A stretch of 64,000 nucleotides of DNA from Oscillospiraceae bacterium. Its GTDB lineage: Bacteria > Bacillota > Clostridia > Oscillospirales > Ruminococcaceae. This document shows positions 18,501 through 26,264 of the stretch, piece by piece (the stretch's first letter is position 1; every line of letters begins with the position of its first letter). A program made the translations under genes and the position numbers. Location: contig JAAWRH010000001.1 of the NCBI GenBank assembly GCA_022800935.1, forward strand, positions 62,001-126,000, written 5' to 3'. Below the pieces are notes generated by a model, which did not search any database, was not told where the DNA came from, and worked only from the letters and a program-made list of their open reading frames with translations.

Positions 18501-19087
18501 AGGTGGCCCAGGGGGAAAAGCTCCTCCGCTTCCAGAGCAGGCCCCAGTTTTTGCTGGAGGAGGGCCTCACCCCCGCGGAAAAGGGACTTGCCCTCCATAA
18601 GTTCATGCAGTTCTGCGACTACGCCGCGGCCAGGGAAAACCCCGCCGCCGAGGTCAAACGGCTGGTGGACAAAGCCTACCTGACCGAAACTGAGGGGGAA
18701 AGCATCCGGGTAAAGCGCATCGCGGCGTTTTTCGCCTCCCCCCTGGCGGAGCGGATTTTCCGGGCCATGGAACGGGACCAGGTCCGGCGGGAGCTGCGGT
18801 TCCTGTCCGCCCTGGGGGAGCGGGAGCTGGGCAGATGGCGGGAGGACATCCGGGGCGGAGAGACAGTGACGGTACAGGGGGTGGCGGACTGCGTCTTCTT
18901 TGAGGAGGGGCAGGCGGTCATTGTGGATTACAAAACCGACTATGTCAAAGACCCGGAGGAGCTGATAGAGCGGTACTCCCCTCAGCTCACCATATACCGG
19001 ATGATTCTGGAGAAGAGCCTGGGGTACCCGGTGAAGGAGTGCGTTTTGTATTCCTTTGGGTTGGGAAAGGAGATACGGATTTTGTAA
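15533..19087 (+). CDS. addA: ATP-dependent helicase/nuclease AddA
   Basis: 1184 residues, the normal AddA length. Helicase motifs: Walker A AAAGSGKT (26-33), IDSFCMNLI, LVDEYQDTN, MVGDVKQSIYRFR, GKNFRSR, MSIHRSKGLEFPVV and LYVAVTRAKE. The C-terminal RecB-like nuclease has GVADCVFFE then VDYKTDYV, including the Asp and Lys of the active site. AddAB resects double-strand breaks for recombination. AddB is normally encoded just upstream, but here addA has its own promoter directly behind a terminator and no addB is in the window. It must act with a distant addB or have a changed role. Family identity is very secure. Confidence 0.95.
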   Translation: MEKVSFTPDQQNAIDARGGTLLVSAAAGSGKTAVLVERVIQRILDPLSPVDADRLLVVTFTNAAAQEMKSRISSRLEEMSRSDPSNLRLSRQLLLMDQTSISTIDSFCMNLIRGNFQKLDIPPDFRVMDEKEGALLKNEALEEVIEECYRQDDGVFTSLVELLSGGRDDSQLFGAVQQLYQFLRSHAFYEQWLAEQLAAYNPQTSPSETRWAAILYARARDTAAFCLTKAEEALRLCQGDDKLESAYRDALEDDAAYCRHLLDLFGGKPDWDSVYREVRDHAFPRLKALRGYESDGTKERVSELRDNLKKQLGGLKELFCTDSKGFREDIEDLRPKIQRLFEITLKFGRRFSLKKAERRALDFSDLEHYALALLYDTDSEGLHRPSPLAGELSQRYEEILVDEYQDTNEAQDSIFSALAREEGNRFMVGDVKQSIYRFRQAMPELFMKKSAEYTPYDGKTFPAKITLGKNFRSRREITEGVNLLFRELMQEKTAEIQYGKDQELVAGADYPLLEGGNPLPEAVLLEIGDSERDQAEAEYTAEQIARILQRGEKVADHGILRPVQPRDICILMRSPKGRAEKFLQALEKRGIQGWSDSESGFLTSREISVAISLLRAVDNPLLDLPMSAALLSPVFGFTAGELTALRLADKGVPLYRSMTARRESGQGTPKESACLDLLARLRREAAVTDACGLLQKIYDLTDYPSMVQTMPGGETRRANLMLLLDYARQYENAGYRGVSGFLRFAESAQEQDNDLAPAVTISEQANVVRVMSIHRSKGLEFPVVFLCGLSRNFNLSDRNAAALLHPQAGFACKRKDPQGMGWYTTVPREALRLEIARSARAEEMRVLYVAVTRAKERLYLIMAERDIQKELSAALADARGRSGEELAFHISRANSFTRWILLALARHDDILPAADQAGIPLLAGSGKERRFLARCDKWEPAPTEESPAQGLELAVPLGAEALTQRLRTQTAYRYPWAQSTLTPTKLAASEVAQGEKLLRFQSRPQFLLEEGLTPAEKGLALHKFMQFCDYAAARENPAAEVKRLVDKAYLTETEGESIRVKRIAAFFASPLAERIFRAMERDQVRRELRFLSALGERELGRWREDIRGGETVTVQGVADCVFFEEGQAVIVDYKTDYVKDPEELIERYSPQLTIYRMILEKSLGYPVKECVLYSFGLGKEIRIL

Positions 19088-19147
19088 TTTTGTTTTTTGC
19101 TGTTCTTGGATTCATCTCACGGTTCGCTATACTGTCATGTGCTTCGT

Positions 19148-19396
19148 CTTAGCGCCATCTCACGGTCCGCTCAAGATGCCGTTGGCGGCTATGAGCCGCC
19201 TCCAGCCTTTCGCTGGAGCAAAAAGCCCGGATTTCTTCCTTTAACAGGTGGGCGAAAACTGTCGTTTGCTTACCACCTGTTAAAGGATGAATCCGGGCTT
19301 TTTATTGTGGTTTTTAGGCGATGTTTAAATGCGCTTTTGGGTTTTTGCAGGGTATTTCGCGCCTGCGGGCGCGACCAAGGCTTTGCCCTGGACCTG
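19148..19396 (+). repeat. Mosaic dispersed repeat, copy 1 (downstream of addA)
   Basis: The first conserved block (19148-19229) matches the reverse complement of 62702-62783 at 75 of 82 positions without gaps. A second conserved block (19346-19396, GCAGGGTATTTC then GCGGGCGCGACCA) matches 62530-62584 reversed. Between them is a hairpin interior that differs between copies. It begins 61 bases after the addA stop, in addA's direction. The interval 19088-19480 shows no gene. Confidence 0.85.
19221..19305 (+). terminator. Long two-part hairpin terminator downstream of addA
   Basis: The outer stem AAAAGCCCGGATT (19221-19233) pairs with AATCCGGGCTTTT (19290-19302), and an inner perfect 14-bp stem CCTTTAACAGGTGG (19238-19251) pairs with 19273-19286. 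A T run follows. It forms the interior of the mosaic repeat. Confidence 0.75.
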
Positions 19397-19480
19397 TCAC
19401 TTTCGAGAAAGCGGCCAAAGCTTTTAATTCGTGATTTGGGGATTCCTCATCTTTTGTTAGCGCTCGGCGCTGTGGCTTTT

Positions 19481-20419
19481 TTATTTCGTTTTTAGGTCCA
19501 TCGCCAGAATGGCATCCTTCCTGCCAAGGATATCATCCGAAAGCAGCATCTCCTCCGCCTTCTCAAATCCGATGCGGTCAATGGTCTGGCTGAACCGCTC
19601 CCCGGCATATCCCTGCTCCCGGAATAACAGTATCGCCTTCTCCACAACAGCCAAAACCTCTTGCTCTGTGGCAAATATCTTGGACAGTGGCCGCCCTTGG
19701 GCTACCTTCTTCCCCCAGCGCCCGCCGACGTAGACCTTAAATCCGCTGGTCCCATCGGGAAGAGCCTTGAAATAGCATTTCCCGGCGCAGCGCCCGCAGT
19801 GGGTGCAGGTCTCCGCGTCAATGTCTATTTTGCCCTCCTTCCTCTGGGGCGCGCCCATGGGGCATATCTCCTCAATGCGGCATTTTTTGCAGCCTTTACA
19901 TTCCTCCGCGTGGAAGTTGGGGATTCTCTGCCCCACAATGCCCACATCGTTCAGGTCGGGCTTGACACAGTTGTTGGGACACCCTCCGACCGCAATCTTG
20001 AACTTGTGGGGCAGGCGGATGTCGCCGTATCCCTCAAAAAAGCGCTTATGAATCTCCTCGGAAAGGGCGTAGGTGTCAATCAGGCCATACTGGCAGGTGG
20101 TGCCCTTGCAGGAAACCACCGGGCGGACCTTCGCGCCGGTGCCGCCGGTCTTCAGGCCCTCCTTTGCGATAAAGGCGCGGAACTCCTCGATCTTCTCAAA
20201 GGGTATCCCCTGTACCTCCACGGTCAGTCGGGTGGTGAACACCACGTTTCCGTTGCCGAACTTTTCGGCGGCCTGGGCAATGCAGGCCATCTCAGCCGCG
20301 GTTATCTTCCCGTTGCGGGTGATGATCCTCCCCGAAAAGTTGTCGGTCCCCTTGTTGCTGAGGAAGCCGAGTCCCTTGACTCTCTTTTCCTCCTCCGGCT
20401 TAATGGTCAGAGCTGCCAT
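19481..20419 (-). CDS. Siroheme/[4Fe-4S] sulfite (or nitrite) reductase with ferredoxin domain
   Basis: 312-residue cytoplasmic redox enzyme. N-terminal sulfite/nitrite reductase ferredoxin-like half, then siroheme-[4Fe-4S] ligands C104, C109, C147 and C151 (CKGTTC, GGCPNNC). A two-cluster ferredoxin insert follows (C174, C177, C180, C186 and C205, C208, C211, C215), and the C-terminal remainder closes the fold. The start is decided by the ribosome site: GAGGAGG abuts the first in-frame ATG (20428) but is 9 bases before the ATG at 20419. The compact dicluster form resembles anaerobic AsrC-like reductases. Its place after metH, the reactivase gene and metF suggests it supplies sulfide for methionine synthesis; nitrite as substrate is not excluded. 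Confidence 0.88.
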   Translation of the reverse strand: MAALTIKPEEEKRVKGLGFLSNKGTDNFSGRIITRNGKITAAEMACIAQAAEKFGNGNVVFTTRLTVEVQGIPFEKIEEFRAFIAKEGLKTGGTGAKVRPVVSCKGTTCQYGLIDTYALSEEIHKRFFEGYGDIRLPHKFKIAVGGCPNNCVKPDLNDVGIVGQRIPNFHAEECKGCKKCRIEEICPMGAPQRKEGKIDIDAETCTHCGRCAGKCYFKALPDGTSGFKVYVGGRWGKKVAQGRPLSKIFATEQEVLAVVEKAILLFREQGYAGERFSQTIDRIGFEKAEEMLLSDDILGRKDAILAMDLKTK

Positions 20420-20451
20420 AATCGTCATCCTCCTCTAAAAGATATTATCAT

Positions 20452-22842
20452 TCAGCCCAGTATCTCCTTGGCAATCGCCACCGACTGCTGGGCATCCTTG
20501 GCGTAAAAATCCGCCCCGATTTCCCTGGCGTACTCCGGGGTCAGCACCGCGCCGCCCACCCAGATACGGCAGCCGCAGCCGCTTTCCCGCAGCGCCTTGA
20601 TCGTCTGCTCCATGCTCACCAGGGTGGTGGTCATCAGGGCGGAAAGGCCCACCAGCCTGGCATGGTGCTGTTTTACCGCCTGGACCACTTCCTCCACCGG
20701 CACATCCTTCCCCAGATCAATGATGCGGTATCCGTAGTTCTCCAGCACCACCTTGACGATGTTCTTTCCAATGTCGTGGATATCCCCCTTGACGGTGGCC
20801 AGGACAATGGGCCCCTTCTCGGCGGACTTGTCCCCCGCAGGCATAGAGGACCGTATCTCCTCAAAGGCGGATTTGGCCGCCTCCGCCGCCGCAATCAGCT
20901 GGGGCAGGAATATCTTCCCGCTCTCGTAAAGCTTCCCCACCTCGTCCAGGGCCGGGATAAGGGTTCCGTTGACGATGTCCAGTGGTGCGGCGTCCTTTAA
21001 AAGCCCTCTGCAAAGCTGCCTGGTCTCATCCTTCATCCCATGGAGGATGGTAAAATTGATGTCGTGCCCGCCGGTGGGCGCGGGAGAAGCAATGGATGCC
21101 GCCTTGGCGGACTTTCCCTCCTGGGCAAACCTGCTGATGTACCTCACGCTCCCCTTGTCGGCATTAGAGAGCACCAGAAAGGCGGCAACCGCGTCCATCA
21201 TCGCTCCGGCGTTGGGGTTGATAATTGGCAGGTCCAGCCCCGCAGCCATTGCGGCGGTAAGGAAGGTCTGGTTCAGCTTTTCCCGCGCCGGGAGTCCAAA
21301 GGAGATGTTGGACACCCCCAAAACAGTCTTCAAACCCAGCCGATCCTTTACCATCCGGACCGCCCGCACCGTCTCTAGGGCGGATTCCTGCTCCGCGCTG
21401 GCGGTCAGGGTCAGGCAGTCGATGTACACATCCTCCGCCGGGATTCCATATTCCAGCGCCCTTTCCTTGATTCTGGCGGCGATTTTCAGCCGGTCCTCCG
21501 CCCTTTTGGGAATGCCTTTTTCATCCAGCGTCAGCCCGATGACCGCGCAACCGTACTTCTTCACCAGCGGCAACAGGCGGGAAAGCACCGCCTCCTCCCC
21601 GTTGACCGAGTTGAGAATAGGCTTGCCGTTGCAGCAGCGGAGCCCCGCCTCCGCCGCCGCCTGGTCGGAGGAATCTATCTGTAGGGGAAGGCTCACCGCC
21701 CCCTGGAGTTCCTTTACCACACGTGCCATCATGGCGGCCTCGTCGATGGAGGGGAGCCCCACGTTGACGTCCAGGATATCCGCCCCGGCCTCCGCCTGCT
21801 CGATTCCCTGCTTGACGATGTAATCCATGTCCCCGTTTAAAAGAGCCTGTTTAAACAGCTTCTTTCCGGTGGGGTTGATGCGCTCGCCGATCACCCTCAC
21901 CTGGTCAATAGGTACAACCTCCGTATTGGAGCAGACCGCCGCAGGAACCTTTTTCGTCCGTTTGGAAAGGTCGGGAACCTTTCCCTCCAGGTTCCGGCAG
22001 AGCTCCCGGATAAAGTCCGGATTGGTTCCGCAGCAGCCGCCCATCACCGATACCCCCAGTTCCAGGAACCGGGCCATCTCCGCTCCGAACTCTGCCGGGG
22101 TCAGGTCATAGGAGGTTTTGCCGTCCCGCACCGTGGGCAGTCCGGCGTTGGGCTTGATGATAACAGGCAGGGTGGTCCAGGCGATAAGCATCTCGGCAAG
22201 GCTGTATATCTGCTTTGGCCCCAGGGAGCAGTTGATGCCGATGGCGGCCGCCCCCAGGCCCTGTAGGGTCAGCGCCATGGCGGGGATACTGCACCCGGTA
22301 AAGGTTCTCCCGTCCTGCTCAAAGGTCATAGTGACAAACACCGGCAGATCGCAGTTTTCCCTGGCGGCCAGCAGCGCCGCCTTTGCCTCATAGAGGTCGG
22401 TCATTGTTTCAATGGCAATCAGGTCTGCCCCGGCCTCCGCACCGGTCCGTATCTGCTGGACAAACAGTTCATACGCTTCTTCAAATTTCAGGGAACCCAT
22501 GGGCTCCAGCAGTTCTCCGATTGGGCCAATGTCCAGGGCCACAAGTCCACCCCAGGGCTTGGCGGCGGCTTTGGCAATTTCCACCGCCGCTGTTATCACC
22601 TGCTCCGGGGTATACCCTGTCCGGGCCAGCTTGTGGGCGTTGGCCCCAAAGGTGTTGGTATAGACAATCTCCGAACCGGCGGCAAAATAGGCGGCATGGA
22701 CCTTATGTACCACCTCCGGGGCGGTGATGTTCAGGACCTCCGGGTTTTCCCCCAGCCTCAGCCCCGCCGCCTGAAGCATGGTCCCCATGGCCCCGTCCAA
22801 GCGGATAAGTTCTCTATTGTGAAGCCTGGCTCGAATGTCCAC
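20452..22842 (-). CDS. metH: Cobalamin-dependent methionine synthase, without reactivation domain
   Basis: 796 residues. Modules in order: a homocysteine S-methyltransferase barrel (RLDGAMGTML near the start, zinc cysteines in INCSLGP and GGCCGTNP), a pterin-binding methyltetrahydrofolate domain (VIGERINPTGKK onward), then the B12 cap and B12-binding domain with GDIHDIGKNIV, axial ligand H689. The protein ends after the B12 domain and lacks the about 330-residue SAM-binding reactivation domain of E. coli MetH, which is supplied by the adjacent gene. The GTG at 22842 is chosen because AAGGAAGGG lies 7 bases upstream and the protein then begins at the barrel. It overlaps the reactivase gene by 29 bases. 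Confidence 0.93.
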   Translation of the reverse strand: MDIRARLHNRELIRLDGAMGTMLQAAGLRLGENPEVLNITAPEVVHKVHAAYFAAGSEIVYTNTFGANAHKLARTGYTPEQVITAAVEIAKAAAKPWGGLVALDIGPIGELLEPMGSLKFEEAYELFVQQIRTGAEAGADLIAIETMTDLYEAKAALLAARENCDLPVFVTMTFEQDGRTFTGCSIPAMALTLQGLGAAAIGINCSLGPKQIYSLAEMLIAWTTLPVIIKPNAGLPTVRDGKTSYDLTPAEFGAEMARFLELGVSVMGGCCGTNPDFIRELCRNLEGKVPDLSKRTKKVPAAVCSNTEVVPIDQVRVIGERINPTGKKLFKQALLNGDMDYIVKQGIEQAEAGADILDVNVGLPSIDEAAMMARVVKELQGAVSLPLQIDSSDQAAAEAGLRCCNGKPILNSVNGEEAVLSRLLPLVKKYGCAVIGLTLDEKGIPKRAEDRLKIAARIKERALEYGIPAEDVYIDCLTLTASAEQESALETVRAVRMVKDRLGLKTVLGVSNISFGLPAREKLNQTFLTAAMAAGLDLPIINPNAGAMMDAVAAFLVLSNADKGSVRYISRFAQEGKSAKAASIASPAPTGGHDINFTILHGMKDETRQLCRGLLKDAAPLDIVNGTLIPALDEVGKLYESGKIFLPQLIAAAEAAKSAFEEIRSSMPAGDKSAEKGPIVLATVKGDIHDIGKNIVKVVLENYGYRIIDLGKDVPVEEVVQAVKQHHARLVGLSALMTTTLVSMEQTIKALRESGCGCRIWVGGAVLTPEYAREIGADFYAKDAQQSVAIAKEILG

Positions 22843-23530
22843 AGAAAATCCCTTCCTTTCGGTACTGGCAATTCTGCCGGTTTTTACAGCTTTGGCATCC
22901 CCGGACGCTCCGATGTGTCCCCGCTGGGATAACACCCAGGATGGCGGTGACGGATTTCTGGGGAATCAGAATCAAGGAGGAGGAGCAGGTCAGGCCGATT
23001 GCCCTGGGGGCATCCAGCAGCCTTACAATGTCGGGCTGCGTCTCCAGGGGCAGGTCCCCGTACCCGCAGGAAAAGCGGTCAGTCACATCCAGCTCCTTTT
23101 GCCGGTAAAAGGCCCGCAGTCCCTCCTCCACCTGGTCGCAGGCCGCCTCAATGAGGGCGGTGGCCGCGGCGTCAATCATTACCGCGTCGGCCATGCTCCG
23201 GCGGCGGTGGTACTGGATAAGCCGCTCCATCTGGGTCCCCAGGGTGACCCCCATCAGAACTGCGGCGCTGGACCACCCCAGGTGGAGGCGGATATCCTCT
23301 CCGGGCAGCAGAAGCCCCTCCAGCTCAGCCCCCTCCTCCGTGATGCGGACCGGGGAGAGCTCCTCCGCCACAAAGCGGGGCGACGCGGACTGCTCCGCCA
23401 ATGCCGCGCACCGTTCCACCGCCTCCAGCATCGTCCCCTCCAGAGCTTGACCCCGGTAGCCCAGGTACCGCAACATCTCTCCCCGGCTGGCGGAAAGCCC
23501 ATCCAGGCGAACGTCAGGAAAAATTCTCAA
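22814..23530 (-). CDS. Stand-alone methionine synthase reactivation-domain protein
   Basis: 238 residues. Similar to the vitamin-B12-dependent methionine synthase activation region, a SAM-binding domain that reductively remethylates inactive cob(II)alamin. Recognisable stretches are EMLRYLGYRGQ at the N-terminus, MGVTLGTQMERL, and ADAVMIDAAATALIEAACDQVEE. A C-terminal cysteine motif CQSCKNRQNCQYRKE occurs in stand-alone versions and may bind metal. The only in-frame start near the expected N-terminus is TTG, 4 bases after AGGGGAG, which is short spacing. Encoded directly before the truncated metH and overlapping it, so it is the missing half of a split MetH. Confidence 0.85.
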   Translation of the reverse strand: MRIFPDVRLDGLSASRGEMLRYLGYRGQALEGTMLEAVERCAALAEQSASPRFVAEELSPVRITEEGAELEGLLLPGEDIRLHLGWSSAAVLMGVTLGTQMERLIQYHRRRSMADAVMIDAAATALIEAACDQVEEGLRAFYRQKELDVTDRFSCGYGDLPLETQPDIVRLLDAPRAIGLTCSSSLILIPQKSVTAILGVIPAGTHRSVRGCQSCKNRQNCQYRKEGIFCGHSSQASQ

Positions 23531-23558
23531 ACTTCTCCCCTCACTCCCTTTTTTCCGG

Positions 23559-24437
23559 TCATTGGCGCGCGTCCAGCAGGGAGGAAATATTCCCCTTGAT
23601 TTTTTCCGCCATTTTCGGTCTGTTCATAGCATACAAATGGATGCCCTCCACCCCGCTGGCCAGCAGGTCCACGATCTGTTCGGTGGCGTAGGAAATGCCC
23701 GCGTCCATCAGGGCCTGGGGATTGTTCTCGTACCGCGCCATCATCCGGGAAAGCTTTTTGGGCAGGGACGCGCCGCAGGTGGAGACCATCCGCTCAATCT
23801 GACTTTTATTTGTCACAGGCATAATCCCAGCGTGGATGGGGACCTTGATGCCCGCCACATCGCACAGCTCCCGGAAGCGGTAAAAGTCCTCGTTGTCAAA
23901 GAAAAGCTGGCTGATCAGCAGACTGACTCCCGCATCCACCTTGTGCTTGAGATTGAGGACGTCCTCCTTCAGGCTGCCGCATTCCGGGTGGCCTTCGGGA
24001 TAACAGGCGGCGCAGATGTCAAATTCATCCTCCTTGGTGTGGGAACGGATGAAATCTATCAGCTCGCAGGCATAGCGGAAATCGCCGGGCGGCGTGATAT
24101 CCGGGGACCGGTCCCCCCGCAGCGCCAGAATATTTTCAATCCCCTGTTCCTTCATCAGCTCCAGCATGGTCAGCACCTCATCCTTTCTGGAGTTGAAGCA
24201 GGTCAGGTGGGCCACCGGCTCCACATGGTAATCCTGTTTGAGGATGCGGCAGAGCTCCACGGTCTTGTTCTGCTGGATGTTGGAGCCCCCCGCGCCGTAG
24301 GTGACGCTGATAAACCCCGGCTCCAGCGCGGCGAGACGGTCGAAAATCCTGGAGATGGATTCCGGCGAGTAGCTCTTTTTCGGCGGAAAGACCTCCAGAG
24401 AGAAGACGGACTTTTTGGCAATATCCCTGACTTTCAT
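23559..24437 (-). CDS. metF: Methylenetetrahydrofolate reductase
   Basis: 292 residues, the usual bacterial MetF size. The N-terminus reads FSLEVFPPKK, followed by SVTYGAGGS, VAHLTC (folate/FAD barrel), LALRGD, and FFDNEDFYRF. It reduces 5,10-methylene-THF to 5-methyl-THF, the methyl donor for MetH encoded two genes downstream. AGAGGGG precedes the ATG at 24437. It lies 14 bases after mreB and 28 bases before the MetH reactivase gene, so it is part of the same transcription unit. Confidence 0.95.
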   Translation of the reverse strand: MKVRDIAKKSVFSLEVFPPKKSYSPESISRIFDRLAALEPGFISVTYGAGGSNIQQNKTVELCRILKQDYHVEPVAHLTCFNSRKDEVLTMLELMKEQGIENILALRGDRSPDITPPGDFRYACELIDFIRSHTKEDEFDICAACYPEGHPECGSLKEDVLNLKHKVDAGVSLLISQLFFDNEDFYRFRELCDVAGIKVPIHAGIMPVTNKSQIERMVSTCGASLPKKLSRMMARYENNPQALMDAGISYATEQIVDLLASGVEGIHLYAMNRPKMAEKIKGNISSLLDARQ

Positions 24438-24451
24438 ACGATATCCCCTCT

Positions 24452-25474
24452 TTAATGAATGTGAATTGACGGTGTAAAGAAGCCGTCCTGGAGCACGTCC
24501 AGCAGCTGGAACGCCTTGACGGTCCCTCTGGCAACGCATCTGACCGGGTCCTTGGCCAAAACGGCCCTGATACGGGTGCGCGCCTGAATAAACCGGTCCA
24601 GGCCGTCGATCATCGCCCCGCCTCCGGTGAGCAGCAGTCCGTTGACGAAGATATCCCCCACCAGCTCCGGCGGCGTTCGCTCCACCACGCTCTGGACGGA
24701 CTGGATAATTTGGAGCGCCATCTCCTGGAGCACCGGGGTCAGTTCCCGGCGGGTGATGGTAAACTTTCTGGGAAGGCCCAGGGCCAGGTCTCTCCCCTTT
24801 GCCTCCATGGAAGGGTCCGGGTCCCCCTCCTCCATGTACACCGAACCGATCTCCTTTTTAATCTGCTCCGCCGTCTTTGCGCCGATGAGGATTCCCCGGC
24901 TCTGGCGGATGTACCGTATCACCGCCTGGTCCATCTTCTGGCCCGCCAGCTTGATGGAGGACTTTGTCACCACCCCGCTCAGGGAGATGACCGCGATATC
25001 GGTGGTTCCCCCGCCGATATCCACAACCATGCGGCCATTGGGCTGTGAGATATCAATGTCCGCCCCCAGCGCCGCCGCCACCGGCTCCTCAATCAGGTAG
25101 ACCCGCCTTGCGCCGGAGGCGACAGCGGCGTCCACCACCGCCCTGGCCTCCACCTCCGTCACGCCGGAGGGGACGCACAGCACCACCCTGGGCTTGAGCA
25201 CCGAATTCTTGCAGCACTTTTTCAGGAAATACTGCACCATCTTTTCGGCCACCTCATAGCTGGAGATGACCCCGTCCTCCAGGGGATGGATCGCCCGGAT
25301 GTAGGCGGGGGTGCGGCCGATCATCTTATAGGCCTCTTCGCCGACAGCGCAGATCGTGTTATTTTTGGTGTTGACCGCCACCACCGATGGCTCCTCCAGG
25401 ACAATCCCATGCCCTTCCACACACACCTGGACAGACGCTGTCCCCAGGTCAATGCCGATATCTTCAAACGCCAT
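24452..25474 (-). CDS. mreB: MreB/Mbl-family actin-like protein
   Basis: 340 residues with the actin-like ATPase fold: phosphate-1 loop DIGIDLGTASV, VVLCVPSGVTEVE, IEEPVAAALGA, phosphate-2 DIGGGTTDIAVISL, and adenosine motif LLTGGGAMIDGLD. Bacterial actin guiding sidewall peptidoglycan synthesis at the membrane. No mreC, mreD, rodA or pbp2 gene is adjacent. It sits between comFC and metF, so it may be an accessory paralogue (Mbl or MreBH-like) rather than the main MreB; which paralogue cannot be told by eye. GAGGA precedes the ATG. Confidence 0.9.
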   Translation of the reverse strand: MAFEDIGIDLGTASVQVCVEGHGIVLEEPSVVAVNTKNNTICAVGEEAYKMIGRTPAYIRAIHPLEDGVISSYEVAEKMVQYFLKKCCKNSVLKPRVVLCVPSGVTEVEARAVVDAAVASGARRVYLIEEPVAAALGADIDISQPNGRMVVDIGGGTTDIAVISLSGVVTKSSIKLAGQKMDQAVIRYIRQSRGILIGAKTAEQIKKEIGSVYMEEGDPDPSMEAKGRDLALGLPRKFTITRRELTPVLQEMALQIIQSVQSVVERTPPELVGDIFVNGLLLTGGGAMIDGLDRFIQARTRIRAVLAKDPVRCVARGTVKAFQLLDVLQDGFFTPSIHIH

Positions 25475-25544
25475 ATGTCAGTCCTCGACTTTCTGAAAAT
25501 TTAATCGCTGTAATACTGCCGCTTTTGGAACACCAACACCTGTT

Positions 25545-26264
25545 TCAGAGCCTGTCCTCCCCTTTGACAGAGGCAGCCACCGCCGCCGTACAGCAAAGGA
25601 CTCTCTCTGCCCCCGCCAGGTACAGCGCCCTCCCGCATTCGGAGAGGGTGGTTCCCGTGGTCGCCACATCGTCCACCAGGAGGATGGTCTTTCCCGCCGC
25701 CCTTTTGTCCGCCCGGAACACCCCGTGGAGGTTTTCCCTGCGCTGTTCATAGTTCAGGTCGTGCTGGCTGGCGGTGTCCCTGCCCTTGACCAGAATGGTA
25801 TCGTCCAGCAAAATGGAAGAGGGCAGAAGCTGTGCCATCCGCCGGGCCAGCAACAGGGATTGATTAAACCCTCTCTCCCGCAGCCGCTTTTCTGAAAGAG
25901 GTGCGGGAACCATCAAATCAATGGTCGCCCCCTCATTCAAAAACCGCTTCTTCACCGTCTCCGCCATCAGCTCCCCGATCCACCCGGCGTGAGCCTTCAC
26001 CCCCTGAAACTTCAGGGCGCATATCCCGGTCCGCATCCCCGCCGTGTAGTAGCAGGGTGCCGCCAGGCGGTGGAAGCATTCGCCCCGCATATGGGAGCAG
26101 AAGCATTTGTCCTTCCCTCTGCCGCAGTGGGGGCAGATCTCCTCCGGCGTCCGGGGCAGCTTGTCCAGGCACTCTGGGCAGATTCCCGCCGGTGCTGTTC
26201 CGCCGCAGACGGCGCACTTGGCAGGGAAAAGCTGATCCAACAGCCACTGAATCTGTCTTCTCAT
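25545..26264 (-). CDS. comFC: ComFC/GntX-type phosphoribosyltransferase-like competence protein
   Basis: 239 residues. N-terminal Zn-ribbon cysteines (CAVCGG, CPEC, CPHCG, CFC), then a phosphoribosyltransferase fold with LRERGFNQS and the PRPP loop ILLVDDVATTGTT. ComFC family proteins are needed for DNA uptake in naturally competent bacteria. No comFA is adjacent; instead it overlaps the end of recD2 by 4 bases (ATGA), so it is translationally coupled to a DNA-repair helicase. Confidence 0.93.
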   Translation of the reverse strand: MRRQIQWLLDQLFPAKCAVCGGTAPAGICPECLDKLPRTPEEICPHCGRGKDKCFCSHMRGECFHRLAAPCYYTAGMRTGICALKFQGVKAHAGWIGELMAETVKKRFLNEGATIDLMVPAPLSEKRLRERGFNQSLLLARRMAQLLPSSILLDDTILVKGRDTASQHDLNYEQRRENLHGVFRADKRAAGKTILLVDDVATTGTTLSECGRALYLAGAERVLCCTAAVAASVKGEDRL

